From: Methanobrevibacter millerae
GTDB lineage: Archaea; Methanobacteriota; Methanobacteria; Methanobacteriales; Methanobacteriaceae
Assembly (NCBI RefSeq): GCF_001477655.1
Contig: NZ_CP011266.1
Span: 1,472,001 to 1,536,000, forward strand
Length of the DNA: 64,000 bases
Direction of reading: 5' to 3'
Part shown: piece by piece, positions 18,801 to 27,622 of the stretch
Position numbering within the stretch: the first letter of the stretch is position 1
How the letters are laid out: every line of letters begins with the position of its first letter
The notes under the pieces: generated by a model
The model's database searches: none
What the model saw: only the letters and a program-made list of their open reading frames with translations
Told to the model about the DNA's origin: nothing
Program-made: the position numbers and the translations under genes

Positions 18801-21800
18801 ATATTTGTTCATATACAACAACAGTAGACATCAATTTAGGGTTGGTTAAGTACCATGCATCATTATTTTCACCGATTACATCAGTTACATTTGCAATATA
18901 TGGATAACAACTGTTACTGCTACCTTCATCCCATAAATCAGAGAATACTTTATCATTGAATGATATGTTTCCATCATGTTTTCCATCGGCAGAACCCGCG
19001 AATACATACCATGAAGCATCCTGAATATCAGTTATGTCAATGCCATTGAATGGTACATATACATTTGTTTCATTTGCATATTCTTTATTATAATATCCAT
19101 ATAATACATCACAAATATCGCTAAAGTAAACATCTTTAATGGTTTTAGAAGCAGTTGTATTGTATAAAACAACTAAAGTGGATGGATATAATGCACAGTT
19201 TCCGGTTTTTGTTATGTTGAATGTATTTTCACCATTGACAAAGTAGTCGCTTACATCAAATACTAAGGAACCATATTGGTAAATACCCCATCCTCCGAGG
19301 TTTCCTTGGTCAATATCCCAGAAAATGTATTTTTCAGTGATATCATTTCCATTGAATGTTAAAGTCCATCCTTCAGGGAAGAAAGAAGTATCCCAATTAT
19401 AATTGAAGTATAAGAATGCTTTAACTAAAGTTGAATCATCTGGAACAGAAATATTCCAGGTTTCAGTTCTTTGTCTTGAGAACTGATCCATATATACATC
19501 AGTAGGCTGTGGTGAAACGATAACATCACCAGTAATGGTGTAATTTCTATTAATTTTATTATCTGAACCATCATAAGCATATGTCTTGTTTAGATAACCA
19601 TTATATGCAACAATTTTATCAAATGATTTATTGATAATATCACTATCAGCATATTTTACATTAATATTATATTTGATTTTATTGTTTTGAGCACCAGGCC
19701 AAACAGTATTTTCAGTTAAATCCCTAACAGTTGGATCAGTAATGACAATAGTTGAAGTTCCAGTAGGTAATGAATCAAATACATATGTTGCTACAATTTC
19801 ATCAGTTTCATTGCTATATACTTCAACAACAACATTATCAAGAGATTCTGATGCTTTATTGTTGATTTGAACAGTTAAATTATTTTCAACACCTGCATAA
19901 ACACCGCTAGACCATGGAGTTTTCAATGAATCAATGTCTATTTCAGGTAAAATTCCATACTCAACAACAACCATCTGGTGTAATGCTAAAATAGTAGCAC
20001 CTGTTGACTCAAAGTAGACATTTATATTATCAGAATCAACCTCTGTAACATAAGCCTCAACAGAATTAGCAGTTCCACACCAAACATTTTCATTTTTCTC
20101 ATCATTAATAATTAAGTTTCCTTCATTATTTTGAGCACTTGCAGCAAAGACATATAAAGTAGCATTGCCATCAACCACATCAAAAGCCGTACTGAATCCA
20201 GCATCCAAATTCTTATTGTTAGATTTAGATAACAAATCAGCTTCTTCTAAAATATAAACAGTTTTTCCAACAAGACTGCCAGATTTATTTGTTAAAGCTA
20301 TTAAAGTACTTGGATAAACAGCAACATTACCATTAGTCTTATTTAAAACAAAAGTATTCTCACCATCAACAACAAAACCAGTCACATTATAAACAACTAA
20401 ACCATAACCATAAACACCATATTTTCCCAAGTTAGATTGATCCCTGTAACTAGTAATAGGAGCAATAGTTTGACCGTTGAAAGTAGTAATCCATGTATTA
20501 AAATCACCATCTGCGATTTTATCCCAATTATAAGAAACATAAAGCAATGCATCACTGACAACATTAGTGTTTAAAGCAACATCAAACACATCAGTTCTGT
20601 TAGTATCAGCACCTTTCATATATGTGGAATCACTTTGAGTTAAAACAATAACATCACCAGAAATAGTAAACTCCCTTAAAGTAGGATTAGCTTTAGGATA
20701 TTCGAAATCCTTACCTAAATTACCATTATACAAAACAACAAAAGTAAAATTGCTTTCATCAAGAACAATACCATCATCATTTTCAACAACAACAGTATAA
20801 TTAATTTTTTCATTGTTGTTTCCATTAACAGTATTCTCAGTTAAATCTCTAACAGTAGAATCAACAATATTTAAAGTATAAGTTTCACCAGCAGCATAAT
20901 CAGCTATAGTTTCGCTACCAATCTCCTCATCACCAATCAAAACACGAACAACAACATTCTCACCAGAAATGCCAGTATTTTTAACAGTCAAAGTTAAGTT
21001 ATTGACAACACCAGCATAAACAGTATTAGTATACTCAGTTTTAAGTGTAGTTTCAGCACCAGGCAACGGCATATCTCTTGAGACAACCAACATCTGTTCA
21101 TATACAACAACAGTAGTCATTGTTTTAGGATTTGTAATATACCATGCATTATTGTCTTCACCAATAACATCACTTACATCAGCAACATAAGCAAAACAGC
21201 TATTATCACTTGACTGGGTTGACCATATACTTTTAAACTCTTTACCATTGAATGATAAATCACCATCATTTGCACCACTTGCAGCACCAGCAACAACATA
21301 CCATTGTGCATCTTTAATATTATCTACATTAATTCCATTATAAGGAACATAAATATTAGTCACACCATCATATTCAGTATTGTAATAACCATATAATAAA
21401 TCACATATGTCAGTGAAGTATACATCTTTAAGTGTTGTACTTCCAGTAGTATTATATAATACAATCAATGTTGATGGATATAATGCAGCAGCATTACTTC
21501 CTTTAGTTATAGCAAATGTATTTTCACCGTTTACAAAATAGTCACTTACATCATATACTAGAAGACCATATTGATAATCTCCCCAACCAATGTTACCTTG
21601 GTCCTTTTCAAATGATACATAATCATTTATAATATCCTTTTCATTGAATGATAAAGTCCATCCATTAGGGAAATATGATTTGTCCCAATTATAATTGAAG
21701 TAAAGGAATGCTTTAACCAAATTAGAGTTCTCAGGAATAGAAATATCCCATGTTTCAGTCCTAGAACCCGCACCAGCACTTACATATTTATCTAATGATT

Positions 21801-23631
21801 GTGATGATAAAATTACATCACCAGTAATTGTATAATTTCTATTAATTATGTTATCATGCCCTTCATAAGCATAAGTTTTATTAATATAACCATTATATGC
21901 AAGTTTTTTATTATAAGATTTAGAATCCAAAACATTTCCATTATATGTAACATTTACAGTATATTTAACCAAATTAGCATTATAATTACCAATGACAGTG
22001 TTTATATCAATATCTCTAACAGTTGGATCATTAATAATAAATTTAGAAGTGCCGCTGGTTAAAGAATCCACATTGTAACTTGCCACAGCATCATCACTTT
22101 CATCAACATATACATCAATAATTACATTTTCCAGAGCATTAGATTCCTTGTTATTCAAGGTGATAGTCAAGTTATTGTCCAAACCTGCAAAAATTCCATC
22201 ACCCCATGGAGTAGTTAAAGAATTTATGACTACTTCAGGAATAACTTCTGCTTTTTCAGTTGCAGTCAATAACAACATGTTAGTTTTGTAAGAACCATAT
22301 CCTGAACTACTAGCTGAATAAGAATAAACAAGATTACTGCCTGAATTGAAATAATTAGTCAGGTTATCCCAAACAGCATAAATATAATAATTACCACTAT
22401 TTTGACTGGAAGGACTATCAGCAGCTTTATTGTTAAATTTAATATCATATGCTAAAAAAGAAGATAATGCGATTGTTTTAAAAGTAATATTGTCTGTTGG
22501 GCCAGTATAACTATTTGTGTTTAAATTAATTGAAGAGGATGTCTGGGTCCAAACCTGACCTACATCAAACCAATAGTTAATCTTATCATCATCACCATCA
22601 TCATAAGCTAAAAACAAAGAAATTAACTTAATTCTACCATCAAAACCATAATTACCATACTTTGAATTAGCCACATTAATCCTGATTGTATCGCCAGGAG
22701 ACAAGGCAGCTAAATCATCAGTAATATTATAAGTATATTGATAATCTGAATACTGTTTTGATGTATGGTCATTAATTACATAAACCGTATCATCATTTGC
22801 CTGATTACCAGAATATGTTAAAGCCTCAGAACCTAAATTTTTTGTTGAAGAACCAGTAGTTAAAGTTACATCAGAAGTTAATGCATAAGTATCACTATTA
22901 CCACTACCAGAATAAGAATTTATAACCACAATAGCAGATTTAACATTTTTAACATCATTAAGAATTGCATATTCCAAACTTCCAGAGGTAGTCCATGGAT
23001 TAACGGCAATAATATCTGCACTACCTGATACAACACCAGATTCCCTCAAATATACGGAATCCCAATTTGTTGGAAGAACTTGTTTTTCCTTAACTTTAAT
23101 TAGAACATAAGAATTATCCATTTCCGGATATCCTCCACCTCCTAAAAATTCACCAATATATTCCCCACTTTCTTCCGCACTAAAAGTTAATTTATAACTA
23201 GAGCTACTAGCCTTTAAATTCCATGAAGATATGTCCAAAGAAAATATACCATTTCTCATGTCAATATATCCCAAATCATTAGTTTTTAAATTATTATACT
23301 CCAAAGGAAAATTTCCATCAGTATTAATGGAATTTCCAGTATATAAAGTACCTTTTATGACACAACTATCACCTTCAGTAATAGTTATATCATCATTTTC
23401 AAATTTCAAATAGGAATTACTTGATGAAGCGGGATAACTTAAAACATCATCAGAATTTCCTTGATTAAATGTTTCTAAAATATTATTTTCATCATTATTT
23501 GTTAAAATATTATTATCAGTTGAATTAACCGAAACATCATCAATTTCGGCTGCAGAAATAGCAGATAACGAAATTAACAATGTAAATATTAAAACTAAAA
23601 TGAAAATTGAATTTTTAATATTTATTTTCAA
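15805..23631 (-). CDS. Giant secreted DUF3344/Ig-like surface protein, 2608 aa
   Basis: The signal peptide is residues 1-28 (ends AISAA). After a Ser/Asn-rich stretch there is an N-terminal unit at about 195-455 (ESGVVSGSADI, NSYSGSG) like that of the 1473-residue neighbour. Four more DUF3344-type units alternate in two subtypes: YNGYLNKTYAYDG (or EG) and YNGNLGKDFEYP. They are separated by CARDB-like linkers containing YAGVVNNLT. Three Ig-like repeats with YSGDDKYNP lie at about 1985-2260. The last 345 residues or so are the four shared C-terminal modules. The start is TTG, 7 bases after GGAGG. It is the first gene of the DUF3344-DUF3344-CobN series, each with its own operator pair. Surface location is well supported; ligand binding is inferred. 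Confidence 0.88.
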   Translation of the reverse strand: MKINIKNSIFILVLIFTLLISLSAISAAEIDDVSVNSTDNNILTNNDENNILETFNQGNSDDVLSYPASSSNSYLKFENDDITITEGDSCVIKGTLYTGNSINTDGNFPLEYNNLKTNDLGYIDMRNGIFSLDISSWNLKASSSSYKLTFSAEESGEYIGEFLGGGGYPEMDNSYVLIKVKEKQVLPTNWDSVYLRESGVVSGSADIIAVNPWTTSGSLEYAILNDVKNVKSAIVVINSYSGSGNSDTYALTSDVTLTTGSSTKNLGSEALTYSGNQANDDTVYVINDHTSKQYSDYQYTYNITDDLAALSPGDTIRINVANSKYGNYGFDGRIKLISLFLAYDDGDDDKINYWFDVGQVWTQTSSSINLNTNSYTGPTDNITFKTIALSSFLAYDIKFNNKAADSPSSQNSGNYYIYAVWDNLTNYFNSGSNLVYSYSASSSGYGSYKTNMLLLTATEKAEVIPEVVINSLTTPWGDGIFAGLDNNLTITLNNKESNALENVIIDVYVDESDDAVASYNVDSLTSGTSKFIINDPTVRDIDINTVIGNYNANLVKYTVNVTYNGNVLDSKSYNKKLAYNGYINKTYAYEGHDNIINRNYTITGDVILSSQSLDKYVSAGAGSRTETWDISIPENSNLVKAFLYFNYNWDKSYFPNGWTLSFNEKDIINDYVSFEKDQGNIGWGDYQYGLLVYDVSDYFVNGENTFAITKGSNAAALYPSTLIVLYNTTGSTTLKDVYFTDICDLLYGYYNTEYDGVTNIYVPYNGINVDNIKDAQWYVVAGAASGANDGDLSFNGKEFKSIWSTQSSDNSCFAYVADVSDVIGEDNNAWYITNPKTMTTVVVYEQMLVVSRDMPLPGAETTLKTEYTNTVYAGVVNNLTLTVKNTGISGENVVVRVLIGDEEIGSETIADYAAGETYTLNIVDSTVRDLTENTVNGNNNEKINYTVVVENDDGIVLDESNFTFVVLYNGNLGKDFEYPKANPTLREFTISGDVIVLTQSDSTYMKGADTNRTDVFDVALNTNVVSDALLYVSYNWDKIADGDFNTWITTFNGQTIAPITSYRDQSNLGKYGVYGYGLVVYNVTGFVVDGENTFVLNKTNGNVAVYPSTLIALTNKSGSLVGKTVYILEEADLLSKSNNKNLDAGFSTAFDVVDGNATLYVFAASAQNNEGNLIINDEKNENVWCGTANSVEAYVTEVDSDNINVYFESTGATILALHQMVVVEYGILPEIDIDSLKTPWSSGVYAGVENNLTVQINNKASESLDNVVVEVYSNETDEIVATYVFDSLPTGTSTIVITDPTVRDLTENTVWPGAQNNKIKYNINVKYADSDIINKSFDKIVAYNGYLNKTYAYDGSDNKINRNYTITGDVIVSPQPTDVYMDQFSRQRTETWNISVPDDSTLVKAFLYFNYNWDTSFFPEGWTLTFNGNDITEKYIFWDIDQGNLGGWGIYQYGSLVFDVSDYFVNGENTFNITKTGNCALYPSTLVVLYNTTASKTIKDVYFSDICDVLYGYYNKEYANETNVYVPFNGIDITDIQDASWYVFAGSADGKHDGNISFNDKVFSDLWDEGSSNSCYPYIANVTDVIGENNDAWYLTNPKLMSTVVVYEQILVVTRAKELPGAETSLKTEYANTIYAGVVNNLTLTVKNTGISAENVVVRVLIGDEEIGSETIAKYDANESYTLNIIDSTIRPVTENTVNGNNNEKVNYTVIVENDEGIIIDESNYTVVVLYNGNLGKDFEYPNANSTLREFTVTGDVIVVTTEEYSAGAATNRTDVFDVALNDDVVSDALLYVSYNWDKIANGDFNTWITTFNGQTITPIASYRDQSNLGNYGKYGYGLVVYNVTGLVVDGVNTFVLNKTKGNAAVYPSTLIVLTNAENSSIEKTVYILEEADLLSKSNNKNLDAGFNTIFDVIDGNATLFVFAASAQSGEGNLIINGETNTDVWNGTSNSVEAFIANVTSGNIKIYFESTGATILALQQMVVVENIIPEVIKQNATIVIDAPEITEGENATITVTVENATGDVTITVGNITKTDSLTDGKVIFVIPDLSKGNYTIDLAYAGDDNFNNATANSTLTVNAKEEPVPSKENVTMNITADPVSDGEDAVVVVVLPEDATGNVTVGNTTVPVVNGTASVPVSGLAVGNTTLPVVYSGDDKYNPAEDNVTITVNPKEEPVPSKENATMDVVADKAVEDENSTITVNLPKDSTGNVTAVVEGNPYTAPVVNGTATISIPGLRPGNYTAHVTYSGDDKYNPASKDIPYEVEEADKSDIVSAPDVTKYYGGSERFVVNVTDSEGNPVANKSVTIVINGQKYDRTTKADGTTSIGLSLNSGVYNATVTVDNKTINSVVTILSTVNGTDVVKVFRNATQYYATFRDSEGNYLKEGTVVTFNINGVMYERKISGNEGLAKLNLNLGQGSYVITAMNPETGENAANNITIIARLIENRDITKYYRNATQYTVKVIGDDGKAVGAGESVTFNINGVFYTRQTNESGIAKLNLNLPPGDYIITAEYKNCKVSNKIKVLPVLSAKDISMKYRDGTKFVATLVDGQGKAYASQTIQFNINGVFYNRVTDSSGQAKLNINLQAGQYIITSSYNGANIANTVTVSA

Positions 23632-23714
23632 TGATTAACCTCCTAATTACATTATAACTAATTGATTAGTTACAAATAAAGATATAATAATTATTATTAA
23701 TAAAATTAATTAAA

Positions 23715-23753
23715 GTATTACATAAATAATTAAATTTTATAAAAAAGTAATAC
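23715..23753 (-). promoter_or_regulatory. Promoter and paired operators of the second DUF3344 gene, in a divergent region
   Basis: GTATTAC at 23715-23721 and GTAATAC at 23747-23753 (plus-strand reading) have starts 32 bases apart, with TTTTATAAAA between (23736-23744). The distance to the DUF3344 start codon is the same as in the CobN-like gene (84 bases from the nearer site). The divergent PaaK gene starts 72 bases to the right with its own AT-rich TATA region near 23790, so it could also be affected. Confidence 0.65.
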
Positions 23754-23824
23754 TATAATACAATAACTATAAACTAAACTAAAAACAACATATATAATAT
23801 ATTAAATAAAAATGAGGCTAATCC

Positions 23825-25126
23825 ATGATGTGGAATGAGAAAATAGAAACAATGTCAAGGCAAGACCTTGAAGAATTACAATTAAAGAAACTTCAAAAAA
23901 CTGTAAAAATAGCTTTTGATGAAATTCCTTATTATAACAAGAAATACAGTGAAGCAGAAGTTTATCCTGAAGATATTGAAACATTAAAAGACATTGAAAA
24001 GTTACCATTCATTACAAAAGATGACTTGCGTGAAAGCTATCCTTTCGGACTAATCCGTGTTGACATGAAAGAAATCAAAGAATTGCACTCTTCATCAGGT
24101 ACTACAGGTAAACCAGTAGTTTCAGGATACACCGAAAAAGACTTGGACACTTGGGCAGAAACAATAGCTCGTGGATTAACCATGATGGGAATTGGCGAAG
24201 AGGACATTCTTCAAAATACACACGGATACGGCATGTTTACCGGAGGATTCGGTGTTCACTACGGATGTCACAAGGTTGGAGCAACAATCATTCCTATTTC
24301 AACCGGACAGACCAGAAGACAAATCGAAATCATGAAAGATTTCGGCACCACAGGATTGATTTTTACACCATCATACGGAATACATTTAGGGGAAGTTGCA
24401 CTTGAAGATGGAATTGATCCTAAAGAATTGGGAATCAAGGCTATTGGTTTTGGAGCTGAAATGTGGACTGAAGAAATCAGACAGAAAGTGGAAGACATCT
24501 TCGGTGCAAAAGCATACAACATTTATGGATTAACAGAACTTATGGGACCCGGTGTAGGTGTTGAATGTGAAGCACAGGAAGGTTTGCACATCCCTGAAGA
24601 CATCTATTATCCTGAAATTATTGACCCTAACACATTAAGGACTTTAGGGCCAGACACTCCAGGAGAACTGGTATTGACTAACTTAGAAAGAGAAGGAATG
24701 CCAGTAATCAGATTCAGAACAAAAGACCTGACCAAAATAACCTATGAAAAATGCAGCTGCGGAAGAACACATGCTAGAATGAGCAGAATTACAGGAAGAT
24801 CTGACGACATGATTAAAGTTAAAGGTGTAGCTATTTTCCCATCACAAATCGAAAAGGCATTGCTTAAAGCAGGTGATGTAGAGCCTCATTATTTAATAAT
24901 AGTTACAAGACCTGGAACTTTAGATGAAATCGAAGTTAAAGTCGAAGCATCACAGGATATTTTCTTTGATGGTGTTAAGGAAATGATGGCAGTTCAGCAA
25001 AAAATCGGAAAATCAATTGAAAATGAAACTGGTATCAGAGTAAAAGTAACCCTTGTAGAACCAAAAACCTTACCTAGATTTGAAGGAAAAGCTAAAAGAG
25101 TTATTGATGAGAGGAATTTACATTAG
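23825..25126 (+). CDS. Phenylacetate-CoA ligase family protein (PaaK-like)
   Basis: This is a 433-residue AMP-forming acyl-CoA synthetase of the PaaK type. The P-loop-like motif SSSGTTGKP is near residue 90. The YGLTE motif with TELMGPG is near residue 240. The C-terminal region contains CSCGRTHARMSRITGRSDDMIKVKG, with the conserved RSDDM and a lysine-containing loop. PaaK activates arylacetates to their CoA thioesters. In methanogens the arylacetyl-CoA can feed indolepyruvate-type oxidoreductases for aromatic amino-acid synthesis from phenylacetate or indoleacetate. GAGG lies 7 bases before the ATG at 23825. The ACT-domain gene follows after 9 bases, a common pairing that suggests feedback by an aromatic amino acid (inference). 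Confidence 0.93.
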   Translation: MMWNEKIETMSRQDLEELQLKKLQKTVKIAFDEIPYYNKKYSEAEVYPEDIETLKDIEKLPFITKDDLRESYPFGLIRVDMKEIKELHSSSGTTGKPVVSGYTEKDLDTWAETIARGLTMMGIGEEDILQNTHGYGMFTGGFGVHYGCHKVGATIIPISTGQTRRQIEIMKDFGTTGLIFTPSYGIHLGEVALEDGIDPKELGIKAIGFGAEMWTEEIRQKVEDIFGAKAYNIYGLTELMGPGVGVECEAQEGLHIPEDIYYPEIIDPNTLRTLGPDTPGELVLTNLEREGMPVIRFRTKDLTKITYEKCSCGRTHARMSRITGRSDDMIKVKGVAIFPSQIEKALLKAGDVEPHYLIIVTRPGTLDEIEVKVEASQDIFFDGVKEMMAVQQKIGKSIENETGIRVKVTLVEPKTLPRFEGKAKRVIDERNLH

Positions 25127-25135
25127 GTGGTATAA

Positions 25136-25567
25136 ATGAAAATCAAACAGCTATCAATATTTTTACAAAACAAGATGGGCAGTCTAGCAAAACCCCTGGA
25201 AGTTTTAACAGTTGCCGATGTCAATATCAGGGCAATGTGTATGGCAGACACTTCCGAGTTTGGTATATTAAGACTTGTTGTTGATGATCCTGAAAAAGGA
25301 AAGGAAGCTTTAGAGCAAAACAATTTCCTTGTTAAGATGACGGAAATAATCGGTGTTGAAATGAACGATGCACCTGGAGGCCTTACCAGTGTTTTAAAAA
25401 TAATCAGAGACAACAACATTGATTTGGAATATCTTTATGCATTTACACATGACAAAGCGGACAAAGCTATCCTATTACTTCATGCATCAGATATTGACAA
25501 ATTGATTGAAGTTCTTGAAAACAATAATATTACAATAGTCAAAAGTGAAGAAGTTTACAATTTATAA
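25136..25567 (+). CDS. ACT-domain regulatory protein paired with PaaK
   Basis: This 143-residue protein is built of two ACT-like halves. The first starts with KIKQLSIFLQNKMGSLAKPLEVL (residues about 2-70). The second starts near residue 75 with GGLTSVLKIIRDNNIDLEYLYAF. Each has the beta-alpha-beta pattern with the Gly turn (KMGSL, PGGLT) where ligands usually bind. ACT domains sense amino acids. The gene follows the PaaK-like gene by 9 bases with a GGTGG ribosome site, so the two are almost certainly co-transcribed. The likely ligand is an aromatic amino acid or its precursor, from context only. Confidence 0.88.
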   Translation: MKIKQLSIFLQNKMGSLAKPLEVLTVADVNIRAMCMADTSEFGILRLVVDDPEKGKEALEQNNFLVKMTEIIGVEMNDAPGGLTSVLKIIRDNNIDLEYLYAFTHDKADKAILLLHASDIDKLIEVLENNNITIVKSEEVYNL

Positions 25568-25584
25568 ACTTCTTATCCTATTTT

Positions 25585-26235
25585 TTAAAAAATTAGATTA
25601 TCAACGCAGTTAACCAGTTCGCCAGCTAATTTTCGTGAAACTTCCATAGGTTCATATGAATAGCATTCATAAACAATAGTAGCGATTCCTGCCTCTGCTG
25701 TAGGCTCTGTAATGAATGATGGACTTGATCTGAATTCAGGTTCGTAATATACAACCTCATCAATCAGATTTATAATTTCATTTACATATTCTGTTGATTT
25801 TTCATCAAAGCCCGGTGCAAAAACAAAATTGGTAATCTTATACTCACCAGGACCGCGAGATCCTCTGTTGGAGTGAATATCCAAAAACAAATCATATTTG
25901 TTATTAATTATTTCATCTTTAACAAATTCCTGAGCCAGCAATTGACCTTCAAGACGGCCTTCGCTTTCACTTTCAGGATTGTCCACTTCAATATTATAAA
26001 GGTAATAGCAATAGTTTAAATTTTCACAACTGGTCAGTTCTTCAAACAGTGCCCTGTGGGATTTGCTTTCAAGAGGATGCATTCCAATGAGATATGCAAT
26101 TTTAATGTTTGAATCCGAATTGCCGAACGGACCATGAATATAAACACTGCCCAAGTCATTTTTACCAAGTAATTTAGAGTCGTAATCTTGAGAATTAATT
26201 TTAGCTAAAGTTGTTGGACTGTCAGGATAGTTCAT
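25585..26235 (-). CDS. Zinc carboxypeptidase-like (M14/AstE-type) hydrolase, putative
   Basis: This 216-residue cytoplasmic protein has the spacing of M14-type zinc hydrolases. GMHPLESKSHRALFE supplies a His and a Glu (HxxE) near residue 54. LFLDIHSNRGSRGPGEY supplies a third ligand His and nearby Arg near 120. VYECYSYEP supplies a candidate catalytic Glu near 193. The family includes carboxypeptidases and the succinylglutamate desuccinylase/aspartoacylase group. The protein is shorter than most, and the substrate cannot be predicted. A GGAG site precedes the ATG. It is convergent with the ACT gene (17-base gap) and follows ferritin by 42 bases, with ferritin's terminator between. Confidence 0.65.
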   Translation of the reverse strand: MNYPDSPTTLAKINSQDYDSKLLGKNDLGSVYIHGPFGNSDSNIKIAYLIGMHPLESKSHRALFEELTSCENLNYCYYLYNIEVDNPESESEGRLEGQLLAQEFVKDEIINNKYDLFLDIHSNRGSRGPGEYKITNFVFAPGFDEKSTEYVNEIINLIDEVVYYEPEFRSSPSFITEPTAEAGIATIVYECYSYEPMEVSRKLAGELVNCVDNLIF

Positions 26236-26249
26236 GGTAAAATCTCCAA

Positions 26250-26283
26250 AAATAAAAAAAATAGGACTAGAAAAAATCTAGTC
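26250..26283 (-). terminator. Terminator of ferritin
   Basis: GACTAGA (26265-26271) and TCTAGTC (26277-26283) form a 7-bp stem that includes the ferritin stop codon (26278-26280). It is followed by a T-rich run on the minus strand (26250-26262). Confidence 0.7.
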
Positions 26284-26778
26284 GTTTGAAGGTGCGCGTT
26301 CACCTAATTCTTTGTTCAATTCATACATTAATCTGTTGTCGCCGTCAGCAAATTTAGCTTTTGCGAGCAATTCCATTGCGTTTTCTTCTTCTTCAACTTG
26401 TTCTTCAACGAACCACTGCAAGAAGTTGTTGGTTGCATGGTCTTTTTCTTCAATAGCTAAGTTTACTAAGTCATTGATTAATCCGGAAACCATTTTTTCA
26501 TGTTCTAAAACATGTTCAAATGCTGCTAATGGAGAATCCCATTCAGTTTGAGGTCCTTCAATAGCAGATAAAGTTACAGAAGCCCCTCTTCTGATAATGT
26601 AATCATAAAATTTCATACCATGTTCTAATTCTTCTTCAGCTTGTACTCTCATCCAGTTAGCAAATCCTGCTAAGTCTTCATCTTCAAAATAAGCTGCCAT
26701 GGATAAGTATAAATATCCTGAGTATACCTCAGCGTTTAATTGAGCATTTAATGCTTTTTCCATATTTTCTGATACCAT
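26278..26778 (-). CDS. ftn: Ferritin
   Basis: This 166-residue protein has the classical ferritin four-helix pattern. The first ferroxidase Glu lies in [18 protein letters not shown]. The [13 protein letters not shown] motif follows near residue 50. [11 protein letters not shown] carries further metal ligands near 130. Ferritins form 24-mer shells that oxidise and store iron in the cytoplasm. A GGTGA ribosome site precedes the ATG. The gene stands alone with its own hairpin terminator. It adds to the iron and peroxide protection shown by rubrerythrin at the other end of the window. Confidence 0.96.
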   Translation of the reverse strand: MVSENMEKALNAQLNAEVYSGYLYLSMAAYFEDEDLAGFANWMRVQAEEELEHGMKFYDYIIRRGASVTLSAIEGPQTEWDSPLAAFEHVLEHEKMVSGLINDLVNLAIEEKDHATNNFLQWFVEEQVEEEENAMELLAKAKFADGDNRLMYELNKELGERAPSND

Positions 26779-26849
26779 TTTATATCACCATAATAAGTTT
26801 TGTAGTTTATTAAATATAAATTTAAAGAAAAAATAAGTTTATAAAAAAG

Positions 26850-27176
26850 TAGCTATTAAAATAAAATTTAATGAGATTATCTTAATAGCTATTGTAGACA
26901 GTGAAAGATAGTTATGGTTTCCATAACTCCTCTCTTTTTTAATTAAACAATTATTTTATATTAAGAAGGAAAAAATAATTAAAAAATTGGTTATGCCGAC
27001 AATTTAATAATTATACTCCGGGCTGATGTATGAATTTTTTAATATAAAATAATCAAATGAAAAATAATCAAACAGAAAGCTGTTTAAACTATCTTTCTAA
27101 CATTAGTATCTAAACACTAATCTTAGAAAGACAATTTAAGTGGGAGGGAAATAGCTATTAAATTAATAATAGCTAT
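26850..27176. other. Hairpin-rich intergenic element bounded by TAGCTATTA inverted repeats
   Basis: The 430-base gap between ferritin and the MvhD-like gene holds no credible ORF but contains four copies of the core TAGCTATTA or its complement. TAGCTATTAA (26850-26859) pairs with TTAATAGCTA (26882-26891). ATAGCTATTA (27151-27160) pairs perfectly with TAATAGCTAT (27167-27176). The two outer copies are themselves inverted, so the 327-base unit has matching hairpin ends. Inside are a 16-bp stem with one mismatch (27092-27107 with 27116-27131) and an 8-bp hairpin (26910-26928) followed by a plus-strand T-run. It could be a foldback/MITE-like element or a structured RNA gene. I see no flanking target-site duplication. 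Confidence 0.45.
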
Positions 27177-27208
27177 CAATAATAAACATATGGCTGACTA
27201 TTTATTAT

Positions 27209-27613
27209 TTACTCCAATTCCAATGGACCTAATTTAGAGAGAGTCTTATAAAATTCGTCCATTGTTGTTTGAAATTTTTCTCCTTCGGAAGCAGATATCC
27301 ATTCGAATCTGAATCTTTCTTTTTCAATTCCAAATTCTTCTATGATATCTTGGACAATTTTTGCTCTACGTGACCACTTGTAGTTACCGGCATCATAATG
27401 GCAGTCACCTATATGACAGCCTCCTACAAATACACCATCTGCTCCTTCTTCAAATGCTTTAAAAATCATTGAAGGATTGATTCTTCCAGAGCACATTACA
27501 CGAATAATTCTTATATTAGGCGGATATTGCATACGTGCTGTACCTGCAGTATCTGCTCCACCATAACAACACCAATTACATAATAATCCTACAATTTTTA
27601 AATCTTCAGACAT
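27209..27613 (-). CDS. MvhD-type hydrogenase/electron-transfer iron-sulfur subunit (FlpD-like)
   Basis: This 134-residue protein of the methyl-viologen-reducing hydrogenase delta family has [10 protein letters not shown] near residue 12 and then VMCSGRINP and [14 protein letters not shown]. The cysteines of these motifs hold a [2Fe-2S] cluster in MvhD. MvhD-type subunits dock hydrogenase or formate dehydrogenase onto heterodisulfide reductase HdrABC. It is the last gene of a four-gene operon, 9 bases after the FrhB-domain gene. No hydrogenase large or small subunit lies in the window. The set resembles the flp (formate dehydrogenase-like protein) operon known near mrt and mvh in Methanothermobacter, so I read it as FlpD-like. 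Confidence 0.9.
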   Translation of the reverse strand: MSEDLKIVGLLCNWCCYGGADTAGTARMQYPPNIRIIRVMCSGRINPSMIFKAFEEGADGVFVGGCHIGDCHYDAGNYKWSRRAKIVQDIIEEFGIEKERFRFEWISASEGEKFQTTMDEFYKTLSKLGPLELE

Positions 27614-27622
27614 GATCTCACC

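Noticed and set aside
27092-27133. Long hairpin ending in ACA, considered as an H/ACA guide RNA
   Set aside because: The stem lacks the internal pseudouridylation pocket and the kink-turn motif; only one mismatch interrupts it.
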